A stretch of DNA of 64,000 nt, from the NCBI GenBank assembly GCA_038496445.1, contig JALMLS010000577.1:1116001-1180000 (forward strand), in the 5' to 3' direction. Positions 13,095-23,131 of this stretch are shown here, piece by piece. Origin of the DNA: Trichosphaerium sp. ATCC 40318. Taxonomy: Eukaryota; Discosea; Flabellinia; Trichosidae. Made by a program: the position numbers and the translations under genes. How positions within the stretch are numbered: position 1 is the stretch's first letter; each line of letters begins with the position of its first letter. The notes under the pieces were generated by a model. The model had not been told where the DNA came from. It was given only the letters and a program-made list of their open reading frames with translations, and searched no databases.

Positions 13095-15505
13095 CTAGTT
13101 TTTCGAAGAAATTACAAAAAGCAAGAACTCATACCCTCCGTTGTTGCCTCTCATGCCTAGCGATGAAGCTACTACTACTCTAGGAGAAGATACTGACACT
13201 GGTATGTTGTATGGAGGTGAATCTCCAAACCCACGGATTGATCTTGAGCTTGTTTTGGCATCAAAAGTATGTGTGGCAGATCCAATTTGTATACTTCCAC
13301 TTCCTGCTTCTACAATTATTACGCCAACACTTTCTGTAGCACGAGATAGTATTGGATCCTCTCCTATATGCTTTCCAATATATATCGATGATGGACTCGG
13401 TGGTTGCGAGTATGTTGAGCCCTTAAGAAGTGAATTAGTAAAAAGCTGTTCAAAACCTTGTTTGACGAAGGATGATACTTACACTTGCCCAGAACACACT
13501 CCATTTAGCGTCATTTTCACTCATCACTTGACCAAGAACAACTGGGTCGTTATAGCTCTGTGACGGTGTGAATAAGTCTCTACAATTATCATAGTTAGAT
13601 AAAGAATATCAATGAGTTTTAAAGGTGCCTTTGACTCCAATCGCGAAAACGTGCAGTTGTAGAAACAGGTACTACTGTTGCCTCCATCTTGATACCATGA
13701 ACTGCTTCAGTATATACACCTTCTTCAACAACGATACAAGTGACTTTAGTAGCACTAAATGCTTGGTTGTCTGGTGCTTGAAGCTTTATTTGGAGATATC
13801 CTTGGTTAGTTATTTGGACTCTAACAACTCGTGGAACACCTGAGATGTAGTGAGGAGTACATGCGACCACCTGGGAAGTAGTAAGTTTTGAGTTGAGACT
13901 TGTTCACGAGTAGCGTACCATATTTGTGTATGTGTTACTGACGGGAACTGTTGTCCACGTGTTTTGATACCAATCTGTTATTGTCTCCATCTTTAATGTC
14001 TGAGTTGGTGGAGGTGCAGTGGTTGGAGCTACTGTAGGTGGAGGCGGTGGAGTTGTAGGAGCAGGTGTTGGAACTAGTGTCGTTAGAAAGGTTGTTTTCT
14101 ACTTTTTCTGGTTTTTTCGTACTATCAGTTACTGAGCATTGATTAGGTGGGAAAACATTTAAAACGCAGTTATAGGTCAGAACTATCGGTTGCCCATAGT
14201 CCAGTACTTCAAAATCATCAGGCCTGATAGCCCTATTGAAAATCTTAGGTTTTGACTTTTGTTGTTTTCCAATAACAAAAACGAACGTACTGTAGAACAC
14301 GTGTCCCAAAACCCATTGAGTCCCATGTAACAGAACTACCAAGGTCACTAGCGGAAGTGATAGGGATATTACCACCATCAGAAAGGAACATTCCTTAATA
14401 AACAATCAAAACAATCCAGGATGTAGTTTTTGGTCTTACCATATTTTTTTAGAGCCTGTATTACAACGCGTTCGTATTGGTTATATGGGGTTTCGTCAAA
14501 TGAAGCTTTCAGTCTAAAACGAACGCCATATATAGGAGCGAATTGATTACTAGAACTAGGTCCACCAGCATGTGAGGCAGGCCTAACATAGAACCCAGCT
14601 CTCATTGTAGGGTTTCGCAGTATGAAACTAAATCGTTTATGTCAGTTTTCCGAAGCAGTTATCACGTGATATTGGACGTACCGTATTGCGTGATCAATAT
14701 TACCTGCGAATACTTCTTCGGGGTAGAAAAGTAATTGAGCTATTGGAAATCCAGCAGCGTCAGCGCTTGTACATTGATCGCCTCGTAGAGAAAGAGGATA
14801 CGTCTATTTTTAAAATTTCAAAAAAAACACAATAAACTAAAAGGGTTTCGAAATGGTACCTGACACAAGTCCCATACGACTGTACATGTCGAAGAAACAA
14901 CAGTTACACCACCGACATTCCTTACAGTGGTCCGGTAACTCTCGTAAAGCTTCTTTTCGTCAACATCGTACACAATTAAATGACAATCGCCATCTGAGCT
15001 AGAACCACTACAACTAGAGCAAAAGTAGTCGTTACAACCTTCTAGAGCACCTCCCACCGGAAGAGGAACTTCCACCAAGTTGTCGCATGGCTCGTCGTAA
15101 TAGTCTGATTTTTTTGTCCACGTGACTCGAGGTGTATTTGAATCAGCTGTTAAAACATGTATCGATCTATCAATTTGAAAGCGACCTGCACCCCAATTTT
15201 GTCCTTGAAGATAGTTTATTATATTGTTTGAATTTGGGTGTAGAGGAGCTTGAGATATGTCTTGGTAGAAAGGTAGATTAGGGTCATCGAAAAAACGAAT
15301 ACCGCTCGATAAGGATAAAAAGGAAGTTGCTACCAATATTGAAAGCAAAACACCTAAACAGATTATATTAATTTCTGATAATGTCAGTAAAATAATAAAA
15401 AACAAGGCCTAATTTTTTGTATTTTGTCTCGCTGTTATGACGTCTGAATGGGTGTATTTTATATTCTAATTAATGTATTTGGGTCTATTGCGTACTTTGG
15501 TGCAT
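13095..15505 (-). CDS. Membrane-anchored/secreted protein of bacterial-like type, two domains with Pro/Thr linker
   Basis: I read exon 1 as ATG CAC CAA A (start 15505, GTACGC donor), joined in phase to INIICLGVLLSILVATSFLS, a signal anchor. Domain 1 (about 15300-14150) has GRFQIDRSIHVLTADSNTPR, a Cys-rich loop (GCNDYFCSSCSGSSSDGDC), TSADAAGFPIAQLLFYPEEV, AGNIDHAIR, GFYVRPASHAGGPSS, YGVRFRLKASFDETPY and KYGMFLSDGGNI. These resemble large secreted proteins of unknown function that I know mainly from actinobacteria and myxobacteria, with relatives in fungi. A linker at about 14090-14010 (PTTPPPPPTVAPTTAPPPT) leads to domain 2, with NDPVVLGQVMSENDAKWSV, GKHIGEDPILSRATESVGVI and GDSPPYNIPV, ending with the stop at 13095-13097. 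At least seven introns. Possible ancient transfer. The family function is not known to me. Confidence 0.75.
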
Positions 15506-17482
15506 GTTTTCTTTTTAAAATAATTGTTGGCTTTTGTTCCTGACTTGGTCTTGCTATTTTTGTTTTGTTCTTTTTTTTTCTCAAAATACTATTCTCATCA
15601 TATTCACATAATCAATATTCGTGTGTTTCAACCCGAACTCTCTTTGCCTTTGGCTTAACTGAAAGCTACTTATACAATGAGATATGGGTTACTCGAACAA
15701 GCCATCAGGAGCCTTCGGGTATTGCAGTTAAGGAACAACTCTCGCAAGAACTTCTTGCGCGGACCTGTTCACTAAAAACCGGGAAATCTTGTTCCTTTCG
15801 CCAAACCCGGGCCAATGAACGAATCCCTTCATTGCAACAGAATGCGGCCCTTCGGAAAGGGAACTTCAAAAGCGCCAAGTTCAGCAATAGCGCCCCAAGA
15901 TGGAATAATGCAAGACGTTTATCTATGATACTGCAGAAGTTGGTTCGTGCAAAGTGCGGACGGGTTAGCGTCGCACAGCATTCAGCAACTCATAGACATA
16001 TTTCTAAAAATATTACATGAACAAGTAGGGCGGTCTTAATGCTGTGTTGATAATGTTGGCAATGTAGTACTTCACAAAAGAAGAGCGTTCCAAAATGCAT
16101 GATGCATATCGCATGGTTGGACATAACTCGCTTTTCTATTGTTTTTGCCCTTACACTCTGTCTCATCTGTGATAGAGCATGTGACGTCACCCAGTTCAAA
16201 CAACGTGTACACGCGCTCTACAGCGAACACGTTGGCTACACTCGTTCGAACCACAGAAACGCTTGTACCAACCATCACAGCCCAGAAAAATCTCTCATTA
16301 AACAAGTGTAGGTGACAAATAAAAGCGAAAGTATACGGATAGTACAGTTCATTTTGAATCTTTAGACAAAAGATACACTTTGTCTTCTGGTAAGGCTCTT
16401 TTTAATAGGTAGTTTCCTAGTCACTTTTGTACACAAGTCTTGTCTAATTGTTTATTTTGCTTTACAACAGGCTACTCAACATCCTTTTCTTTCCCTTTTT
16501 TGTAAGGAGATGTACATCTACAGAATAAAATGAATTGCGAAAAGTACAAAAAATATGAGGTTATTCCATCCCTAAAATCATCGTGCCCAAAGTCATGACA
16601 AAAGCCAAACATAGCATAGTAACGCTAAAAAGCAATAAGCTCGCTATACTGATAAGACAGCGCAATCACAAAAAATAAACTACTTGCATCCTACAAAAAA
16701 GTGATTTTTTTTGACACCAAAGTGCGAAACAAATGGCTGAATACCAATTCTACAAAGGCACTTGACACGCGATTCAACAGTGATTTGAAAGCAAGTGGAA
16801 AGTGCTTGAAATAGTGTTTTTTCACTTGGTGGAGCATGACTTTTGCGATTTCCGCATTTAGGAAGCGCTCTCCACACGTGCGACCATCACGGATGGTTTT
16901 CATGTAAAAAAGCTCCAAAAGTGATTTCTTCATGCGTCCCTTGAGTCCAGAACAATTTTTTTCCGTTATAAATGAATAATATGAATTAAAGTATTCAAAT
17001 ACAGCCAGTAGTCACGACTGCGGAGAGAAAAAAAATAAGAATCATGTCAAACAAGAATAGCAAAATCAAGATCCACAAAACACTGCGTCACCAAAACACC
17101 AATGAGTATGTATATAATTTTATTCCAGCGTACGCTCTTGATATTCTCTCGTTTTGTTGAGGGAAGAAGAGTTGTTCATTCACTCAAACCTTTTGTAAAG
17201 AAGTTGACGGGTTTGTTTATGGTAGAATGACATGGTAGATGAATGTCAATTAATTGCACGCTTCAGACTTGTATCGCATTATTGTGCAGAATGTTGTTTC
17301 GTCTAAAGCAACACGTTTTGTGTAGACGTGATTCAAAGAAGGGACGGAAATAAGTTTGTAAATTGTTATTTGAAGAAGAAGAGGTAGAAACCTAGCTCCT
17401 AGTTTTATCAATACTGAACGACCGGAAAGAAGTTGACTTTGCAAACGAGAATTGTGTTTTATAAATAGAACTACTGTACTCA
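15506..17482. other. Gene-poor region with a GC-rich hairpin island
   Basis: No gene recognised over about 2 kb. A 151-codon frame at 15565-16020 (plus) is open but runs through a GC-rich island of consecutive stem-loops and has no protein-like features, so I do not call it. Two short minus-strand frames around 16072-16305 and 16691-16933 are equally unconvincing. Confidence 0.4.
15743..15975. ncRNA. Candidate structured RNA or hairpin cluster
   Basis: Within AT-rich DNA this island holds successive stems: 15743-15749 with 15753-15759 (7 bp, 3-nt loop); 15779-15783 with 15806-15810 (5 GC pairs); 15813-15819 with 15828-15834 (7 bp); 15848-15852 with 15857-15861 (5 bp, tetraloop CGGA); 15861-15866 with 15877-15882 (6 bp); 15954-15957 with 15972-15975, extended by GAC/GTC after a bulge. 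Inverted repeats work on either strand, so orientation is open. Identity unknown; GC clusters of fungal mitochondrial type or a novel RNA are both possible. Confidence 0.35.
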
Positions 17483-18883
17483 ATGACATCATTACTTCTC
17501 CTTGAGACGCTCCCTTTGGAGCTTCAAACAATGTTAATCGACATGGACGTTGAATGTTACATTAAATGGCCTTTGCTTTGTCGATACACCTCCGTATCAC
17601 GTTTCGACGATGCGTTTCGTAAATCCGGCGTGGTTGAGAGCTTTTATCCTTCTGGTAATATTGCGAAACGTTTTAACTTCAAAAACGGTCAGGAACATGG
17701 ACTTTGCATTAGATGGTACTCCAATGGTCAGATACTCTCACAAAGTTCTTACCATAACGGCAAACTCAATGGCGACAGCAAAACATGGACACCTAAAGGA
17801 AAAATCGAGTCTGAAGGGCTGTACGAACACGGAGTTATGATTGAGTCCTCAGAGTATAACAACGAAGGAAAGGTTGTGAAGAGTTCGAGAGTGGTAAAAT
17901 ATGAACTTACTAAGATGAAGAAACTCAATGGCGACAGTACATGGCTGCCTAAAGGAAAAATCAAGCCTGCGGCGCTGTACGAACACGTAGTTATGATTGA
18001 GTCCTTAGAGTATAGCAGCACAGGAAGGGTTTTTAGGACTTCGACAGTGGTAAAAGATAAACGTACTGGGATGAAGAAAGAAGAGTATGTCTCAGGAATG
18101 GATATAATAACAAAGATTTATTACAATGAAAAAGGAAAAGAAAAAAAAAGACAACGTTATTGTACCACGGATAAGGCATTACTTAGTGAACGTACACGTG
18201 CTGGTGATGATTTATGGAAAATAACTAATTACCATCTCCGAGGTGTCATGTACGAACAGTATTACGAAAATGGAAAGGGTAAGAAAGAAGGAAAGTACAA
18301 ATATTGGCATGCCTGTTCAAATATTGTGAAAATAAAATGTTCGTATGTCAATGGTAAACAAGTAGGTGAACACATTTATTGGAGTCCAAATGGGAAAATG
18401 GGTTCGCGGTATAACTGCTCAGCTTTGGGGATAAATGGTAAATATGAAAGATGGTATTTATCCGGTAAACGTGAGAGTAAAACTATGTTTGTGAACAATA
18501 TGATGTGCGGAGAACATAAAAAGTGGTTTGAACAAACAGGAAGATTACAAGAACACTTCTTCTATGTCAACAATGAGCTTTGTGGTAAATACCACACATG
18601 GCATCAAAATGGACAATTAAAAAGGAGTTGTGTATATACAGAAAGTGGTATAGAGGGAGAAGATATTGAGTATCATGAAAACGGTGTTATAAGCTCAAAA
18701 TGTTTTTGGGTTAATGGATTGCGAGTTGGAAGACATTTTGTTCAATATGAAGATGGTTCTTTAAAAGAAGAAGTGTATTACAATAAGAAGGGTAGAAAAC
18801 ATGGAGGATATAAAAGATGGAATAAGAATGGTGAACTACATACAAAGGAAAAGTACAAGGATGGAAAATTACAGAGAAAATAA
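17483..18883 (+). CDS. F-box-like protein with MORN-type repeats
   Basis: Intronless, 466 codons. Residues about 4-45 (LLLLETLPLELQTMLIDMDV...) read as a degenerate F-box. From about residue 52 to the end there are some 14 repeats of the MORN/YwqK kind: G...FYPSGNIAKRFNFKNGQEHG, RWYSNGQILSQSSYHNGKLNG, KYHTWHQNGQLKRSCVY, EDIEYHENGVISSKCFWVNG. Repeat proteins of this type are known in bacteria (YwqK antitoxin-like) and in large DNA viruses, where F-box plus MORN-like proteins occur. An F-box would bind Skp1 and use the repeats for substrate recognition; this is inference. Lack of introns is unusual here and may point to retrotransposition or transfer. Two adjacent repeats (about 17795-17860 and 17925-18010) are near-identical at DNA level, a recent internal duplication. 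Confidence 0.8.
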   Translation: MTSLLLLETLPLELQTMLIDMDVECYIKWPLLCRYTSVSRFDDAFRKSGVVESFYPSGNIAKRFNFKNGQEHGLCIRWYSNGQILSQSSYHNGKLNGDSKTWTPKGKIESEGLYEHGVMIESSEYNNEGKVVKSSRVVKYELTKMKKLNGDSTWLPKGKIKPAALYEHVVMIESLEYSSTGRVFRTSTVVKDKRTGMKKEEYVSGMDIITKIYYNEKGKEKKRQRYCTTDKALLSERTRAGDDLWKITNYHLRGVMYEQYYENGKGKKEGKYKYWHACSNIVKIKCSYVNGKQVGEHIYWSPNGKMGSRYNCSALGINGKYERWYLSGKRESKTMFVNNMMCGEHKKWFEQTGRLQEHFFYVNNELCGKYHTWHQNGQLKRSCVYTESGIEGEDIEYHENGVISSKCFWVNGLRVGRHFVQYEDGSLKEEVYYNKKGRKHGGYKRWNKNGELHTKEKYKDGKLQRK

Positions 18884-19235
18884 ATTACGTGGTACTTTAT
18901 GGTACTTTACTATCACGTGACTTAAATCCTAACTTGTACTTAATAAACAGCTTTTAACTTACTATCAACGTTGCCGTTCCTCTAGAGAACCTTACATCAC
19001 AATAAAGTTGCATGTAAAGAGTTTCATCGAAACGGTGCTGTCAAGATAGAATACACTTTAGTTAGAGGTCGAGTGAAACAGGAAGTAAGGTGAGACATTA
19101 CAGTGATGACGGATAATTGATCGAGAAGCTTGTTTTGTAATAGTAGTCATAATATTTTGCCGATGAAATAACAAAGACATGCTATTACCGAAAATCAAGC
19201 TATTAGATTATTAATCAAGGAAGGTTTATTTTTAT
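18884..19235. other. Convergent intergenic region
   Basis: About 350 bases between the 3' ends of the MORN gene and the nuclease/ligase-like gene. It holds a short open piece at about 19010-19090 with MORN-like wording (HRNGAVKIEYTLVRGRVK), possibly a repeat remnant. Nothing else seen. Confidence 0.3.
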
Positions 19236-22186
19236 TTATTCATCATAGTCCTCCTCTTCTTCAGGTGGTAGTAATGATTTCTCGTATTCATCCATTACTT
19301 TTTCCCATTTTGTAAACTGAACTTTTTTCCAATACATTGGTTTCTTCATACGTCCATCTCTGTAGAATCCAGAGTGTTTTACTTGTAGTACTGACTCTTT
19401 ATCTGGTGGGTTCTTATAATCATATGCTGAGCAACTAATTTGCATATGGATACCACTAGGCCTAAAAAACAGAATTAACAAAGAAATCACATGGCTAACA
19501 GTCGGACGTCAACTTTGGCTGATATGCCGTACATTTTGACCAATAAAAACCCTGTGTCTCCTTTACCAACCATAAGAACTTCGTGATCATATGAAGACTA
19601 AATAGGAGTAAACAACCGCTCAAGATAGAGGACATTTGAGTAAACAGTAAATGACAAACCAAAAAAGGTATACAATCGTACCATAACTCTTAGTAATGTA
19701 TCTGTTGATCCTCTTATGTAAGGAGCTTTTGAATCCCTCAATACAACTCCCTCACCTTATTTCTTAATGTAAGTATACTGAATTTTATTTGGGCCCACGT
19801 GTTGGTGAGGGAAAAAAAAACGGAAAAAAAGGTACCTCCTAATTCAGTGGCATTGTTCAATACTTTTTCCATGTGCTTTTCTCCTTTACATACTTCGTAT
19901 TCAACAAGTGAGACAAAATCATTCTTTTCTTTAAGTAAGACATTCCTTAGTATCTCATGTGACTCTTCTGCAGTCATAGTTGAAGACTACAAAAAAGTTA
20001 ATATCACCACAAACAAGAGTCCCTGTTGCACTACTTTTCGCACAATCGTCGAGCCACGTTTGCCCTCAAAATGAGCTAGTTTCTGCAAATATGTTGTACA
20101 AAAGGGCTCCAAACAACACGCGCTGGACGTGAGTTCTTAGAAATAACATGCCGCTGAATTTCACAAAAAGTAGTGCAAACCTTTGTGAACGTTTTTCATT
20201 TTGTGAAACGTACTTTTTCGGCAACAGGCTGCAAGTTAAATACACGGAATTTGACATCTAGTACATATTTTTTTAGAATAACAGTTTCGAAATATATATA
20301 TAATAGTACCTCTCCAGTCATTATAACGTTCGAATTTTGCAGCGGTAACACTTCTTTGCATACCACGTTCTACATACAAAACACCTTCAGGAACATACCC
20401 TACAAAAGCAATCAGAAAAACGACTAGTCATACGCTCTCCACAACATCAAAATAAGCGCTGAAAGTTTACCTTCAGGTAGTTTATCCATAGGAAGCTTAA
20501 GTAAATGTTTGTACAATCTGTATGGCATCTCAACCTACCGACAAGTTAAACAATATCCAATACGGTGCTAAGCAGAAAATAGTTCAAAAGAGCTTGTACC
20601 TCAATATCAGTTGATGTAGTTAACTGTTCTCCATCCCATACACAACGAACACCAACTAAGTCTTCAGCAAGCCAATATCCTGTTGGATCAAGATCTGGAG
20701 GCCATTGTTGTGCAAGTGTAAAGTTAGGATTAATAGGTTCGTCAGGATCAAGTCTAGTAATGACTTTCTCTATTATATATGGAGTTACTGGTTTCCCTTT
20801 TGGCGTTAATGGTCTTTGTTTAACCAAATCAGGTCTATAATGATTCAATGTGGCCTTTATCCTATCAATATCACCACGCCACCAGTAAGGTATCCATATG
20901 TAAGATATTCCTTTATCTTTAAGTAATCCTTTCTTTAACTTATCTCTATCTCTTCTTTTTTCTGGTTTGATTGCATGGAATTGATGGTGACCTATAAAAA
21001 CATAGTTAAACACGTGTCAACGACATTGCGGCATCGCAAAAATAATAAAAATAAAAAAACTGTTTTTGGAACTTTTTTTTGTTGTTGATATTCTTGGTGA
21101 GTTTGGTTACCTTGGAATTCTATCGCAAGTTTAAATTCGGGTATATAAATATCAGATGATATAGGTCTGTCGATATCAGGGTTTAAAATTTTGATTGGAT
21201 CCTCAGCGTATGCAAAATCTTCAAGGATTTCTGTATTTGGAAATATTCTCTGTAGCATCTTCACCAACAACCTATTTACAGCTTAGCTTGCTTGGTTTCT
21301 TATAACATTGCTGGTATCTCATCACTGGTATACATACCATTGTGTAGTAGTTTTTTGTTCTATAACACGTGGGTCCAAAAGTGCAGGCGAATTGCTGAAA
21401 TTAAAACGAAATCCACGATGACACTTTCTCAAACCTACATAAAAAACAATTTGTATTGGAATTGCAAGCTATTTTAAACGTCTCAGTGGCACATACCTTG
21501 CTTAAGAATATCACGGTAGTCCTGGTGGAGTGCTCCAAGGTTGAATAGATCAATTAGATGCCAAGCAGGGACGCGGTGCCATTCAACCGGTTCTTTAATG
21601 TCAAATTCTTCAATGATTGTTCTATGGATTGTTAGGACATTGAGTGGGAAATAGTGACGCTTATAATAATGGAAATGACTAGTATGCATATTAAACGGTT
21701 TTGAAAAGTTTTTTGTAAGTAACACTGCTGTTACGCACTTCAGGTATTTAATTACGTAGTCTCGCTCCTTCCAGTACGTTTGGTCCTCTTTTCGCTCTGA
21801 TACCCACTTCCAAGGTACCCAAGGTACGTCCGGGTACAATGTACGCATGGCGTTCCACAGTGTACCCTCATGGCGCCTGTTAAATAAAATCAACCAAAGA
21901 AAACAACGCTAATGATGTAGTTGTACTTGAGGAAGTACTCGCCGCCTTTTTCGATGATTTTGGAGTTTGTTACGTTGTACCAATCGTCTGGAACATTTTT
22001 TATTTCTAAATCCTTCTTTACTGTCTCTATAAACTCCACTTGGTTATCTACGCTCTCGAAATGCTTTTCTTTTGGATCTCGTATCCTCCTTGCGTTTCTC
22101 ACTAAAACCCTTACAGTATTACGCTTGATAGGCGCTTTACGAAGCGTAGTAAGGCTAGCAAAACGATTGCTGCATTTATAAAGCAT
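19236..22186 (-). CDS. Repeat - PD-(D/E)XK-like nuclease - DNA-ligase-like fusion protein
   Basis: Start ATG at 22186. Residues 1-35 are basic and lack acids (MLYKCSNRFASLTTLRKA...), a probable mitochondrial presequence. Next come 1.5-2 repeats ending in DDWYNVTNSKIIEKGGEYFL and TLYPDVPWVPWKW (about 22080-21490). Then a nuclease-like core: SSDIYIPEFKLAIEFQG, an intron, HHQFHAIKPEKRRDRDK and YIWIPYWWRGDIDRIKATL (about 21270-20860). After a Pro-rich linker a DNA-ligase-like region follows: GYWLAEDLVGVRCVWDGEQL (motif I region), GVLYVERGMQRS, VFNLQP, LRDSKAPYIRGSTDTLLRVM (motifs IV/V) and an OB-like end (SVLQVKHSGFYRDGRMKKPM). The family motif ExKxDG reads EDLVG, so the nucleotide-accepting lysine is gone and the ligase part is probably inactive. 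At least ten short introns. The exons around 20060-19700 are least certain; one joint there leaves a stop unless an intron is assumed. Confidence 0.75.
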
Positions 22187-22369
22187 TTGTGAGTGTTATG
22201 TATGCCTGAACTCACTGCCAGTGCTGCTCTTATGTTTTACAACCCTGTGGAGAATAAACAACAAGATTTAAAAAGACAGAAAACGACTTGTCAATATTTT
22301 GACCAGTTTTTTATCAATTGATGAAAAACACTTAAACCATTCACTACAAAATACTTTTACTATCTTTAT

Positions 22370-23062
22370 TTATACTTGTTCGAGTTCTACCAATACACCA
22401 TGACAATCTTTAGGGTGTAGAAAAACTACAGGCTTACCATGAGCTCCAATTTTAGGTTCGGCGCTGAGAGGGCGAATTCCTTTTTCTTTCACGTGTTTTA
22501 GACTAGCATTAATGTCATCAACCTATTTACCATTAAACAGTTGCATCAACAGCGATAGTTTTAAAAGTTAGTACCTCCAAACAGACGTGATGTATGCCTC
22601 CATTTTTATTTTTTTGAAGAAAGTTGGCTATAGGGCTCTTTTCACCAAAAGGATGAAGTAATTCGAATTTTGTGTTATCCAGTTGAACAAATACAGTAGT
22701 TACGCCATGTTCTGGCAAATCCTATGCAAATTGTTTGTAACGTTTGGCGCATGTCACTATACCTCAGGTTCGCTGATTTTTGCGCCCATAATATCCCTGT
22801 AGAAGCTTGACGCTGAAGCAAGATCAGGAACAGCAATTGCGACATGATTTAGTTTTCCTAGCTTGTGGATAGCAGGAGGAACCTATTAAGGTTATTTACA
22901 ACATAATACCATAACAAATGTACCTGGCCAACGGAGAAACTTCTCTTAGGCGCGAATCGGCGTTGTTGCGTGCGCTGAACGTATGTTCTAGGTGCTCTCA
23001 GTACTTTATCTGTTAAAGCTGTTAACAAGTATTCGTAATAGATTCAACGCACTAAGAAGCAT
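22370..23062 (-). CDS. MCEE: Methylmalonyl-CoA epimerase, mitochondrial
   Basis: Vicinal-oxygen-chelate protein interconverting (S)- and (R)-methylmalonyl-CoA in mitochondrial propionate metabolism. Start ATG at 23062 gives a 10-nt first coding exon; with a 43-nt intron the protein begins MLLNKVLRAPRTYVQRTQQ, a clear presequence. The mature part has LGKLNHVAIAVPDL, EHGVTTVFVQLDNTKFELLH, GGIHHVCLEV, PLSAEPKIGAHGKPV and VLVELEQV at the C-terminus (stop at 22370). The two His and the Glu positions used for metal binding in this family are present. At least three further short introns. Glyoxalase-fold relatives are alternatives, but the whole-length pattern is that of the epimerase. Confidence 0.88.
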
Positions 23063-23131
23063 GTTTATTGGTTTGTTGGGTGAGCTAAAAATTATCTAGC
23101 GCTTAACAGACATTGTAATTAAGTTCGCAAA

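Noticed and set aside
13141-13563. 140-codon plus-strand frame
   Set aside because: The minus strand over the same bases continues the secreted-protein gene with recognisable motifs (VVLGQVMSENDAKW, GKHIGEDP), so the plus frame is its shadow.
15565-16020. 151-codon plus-strand frame
   Set aside because: Crosses a hairpin-rich GC island, a second frame is nearly as open, and there is no domain or splice support.
19236-20760. Functional ATP-dependent DNA ligase
   Set aside because: The motif I position reads EDLVG without the catalytic lysine, so only a ligase-like fold is claimed.
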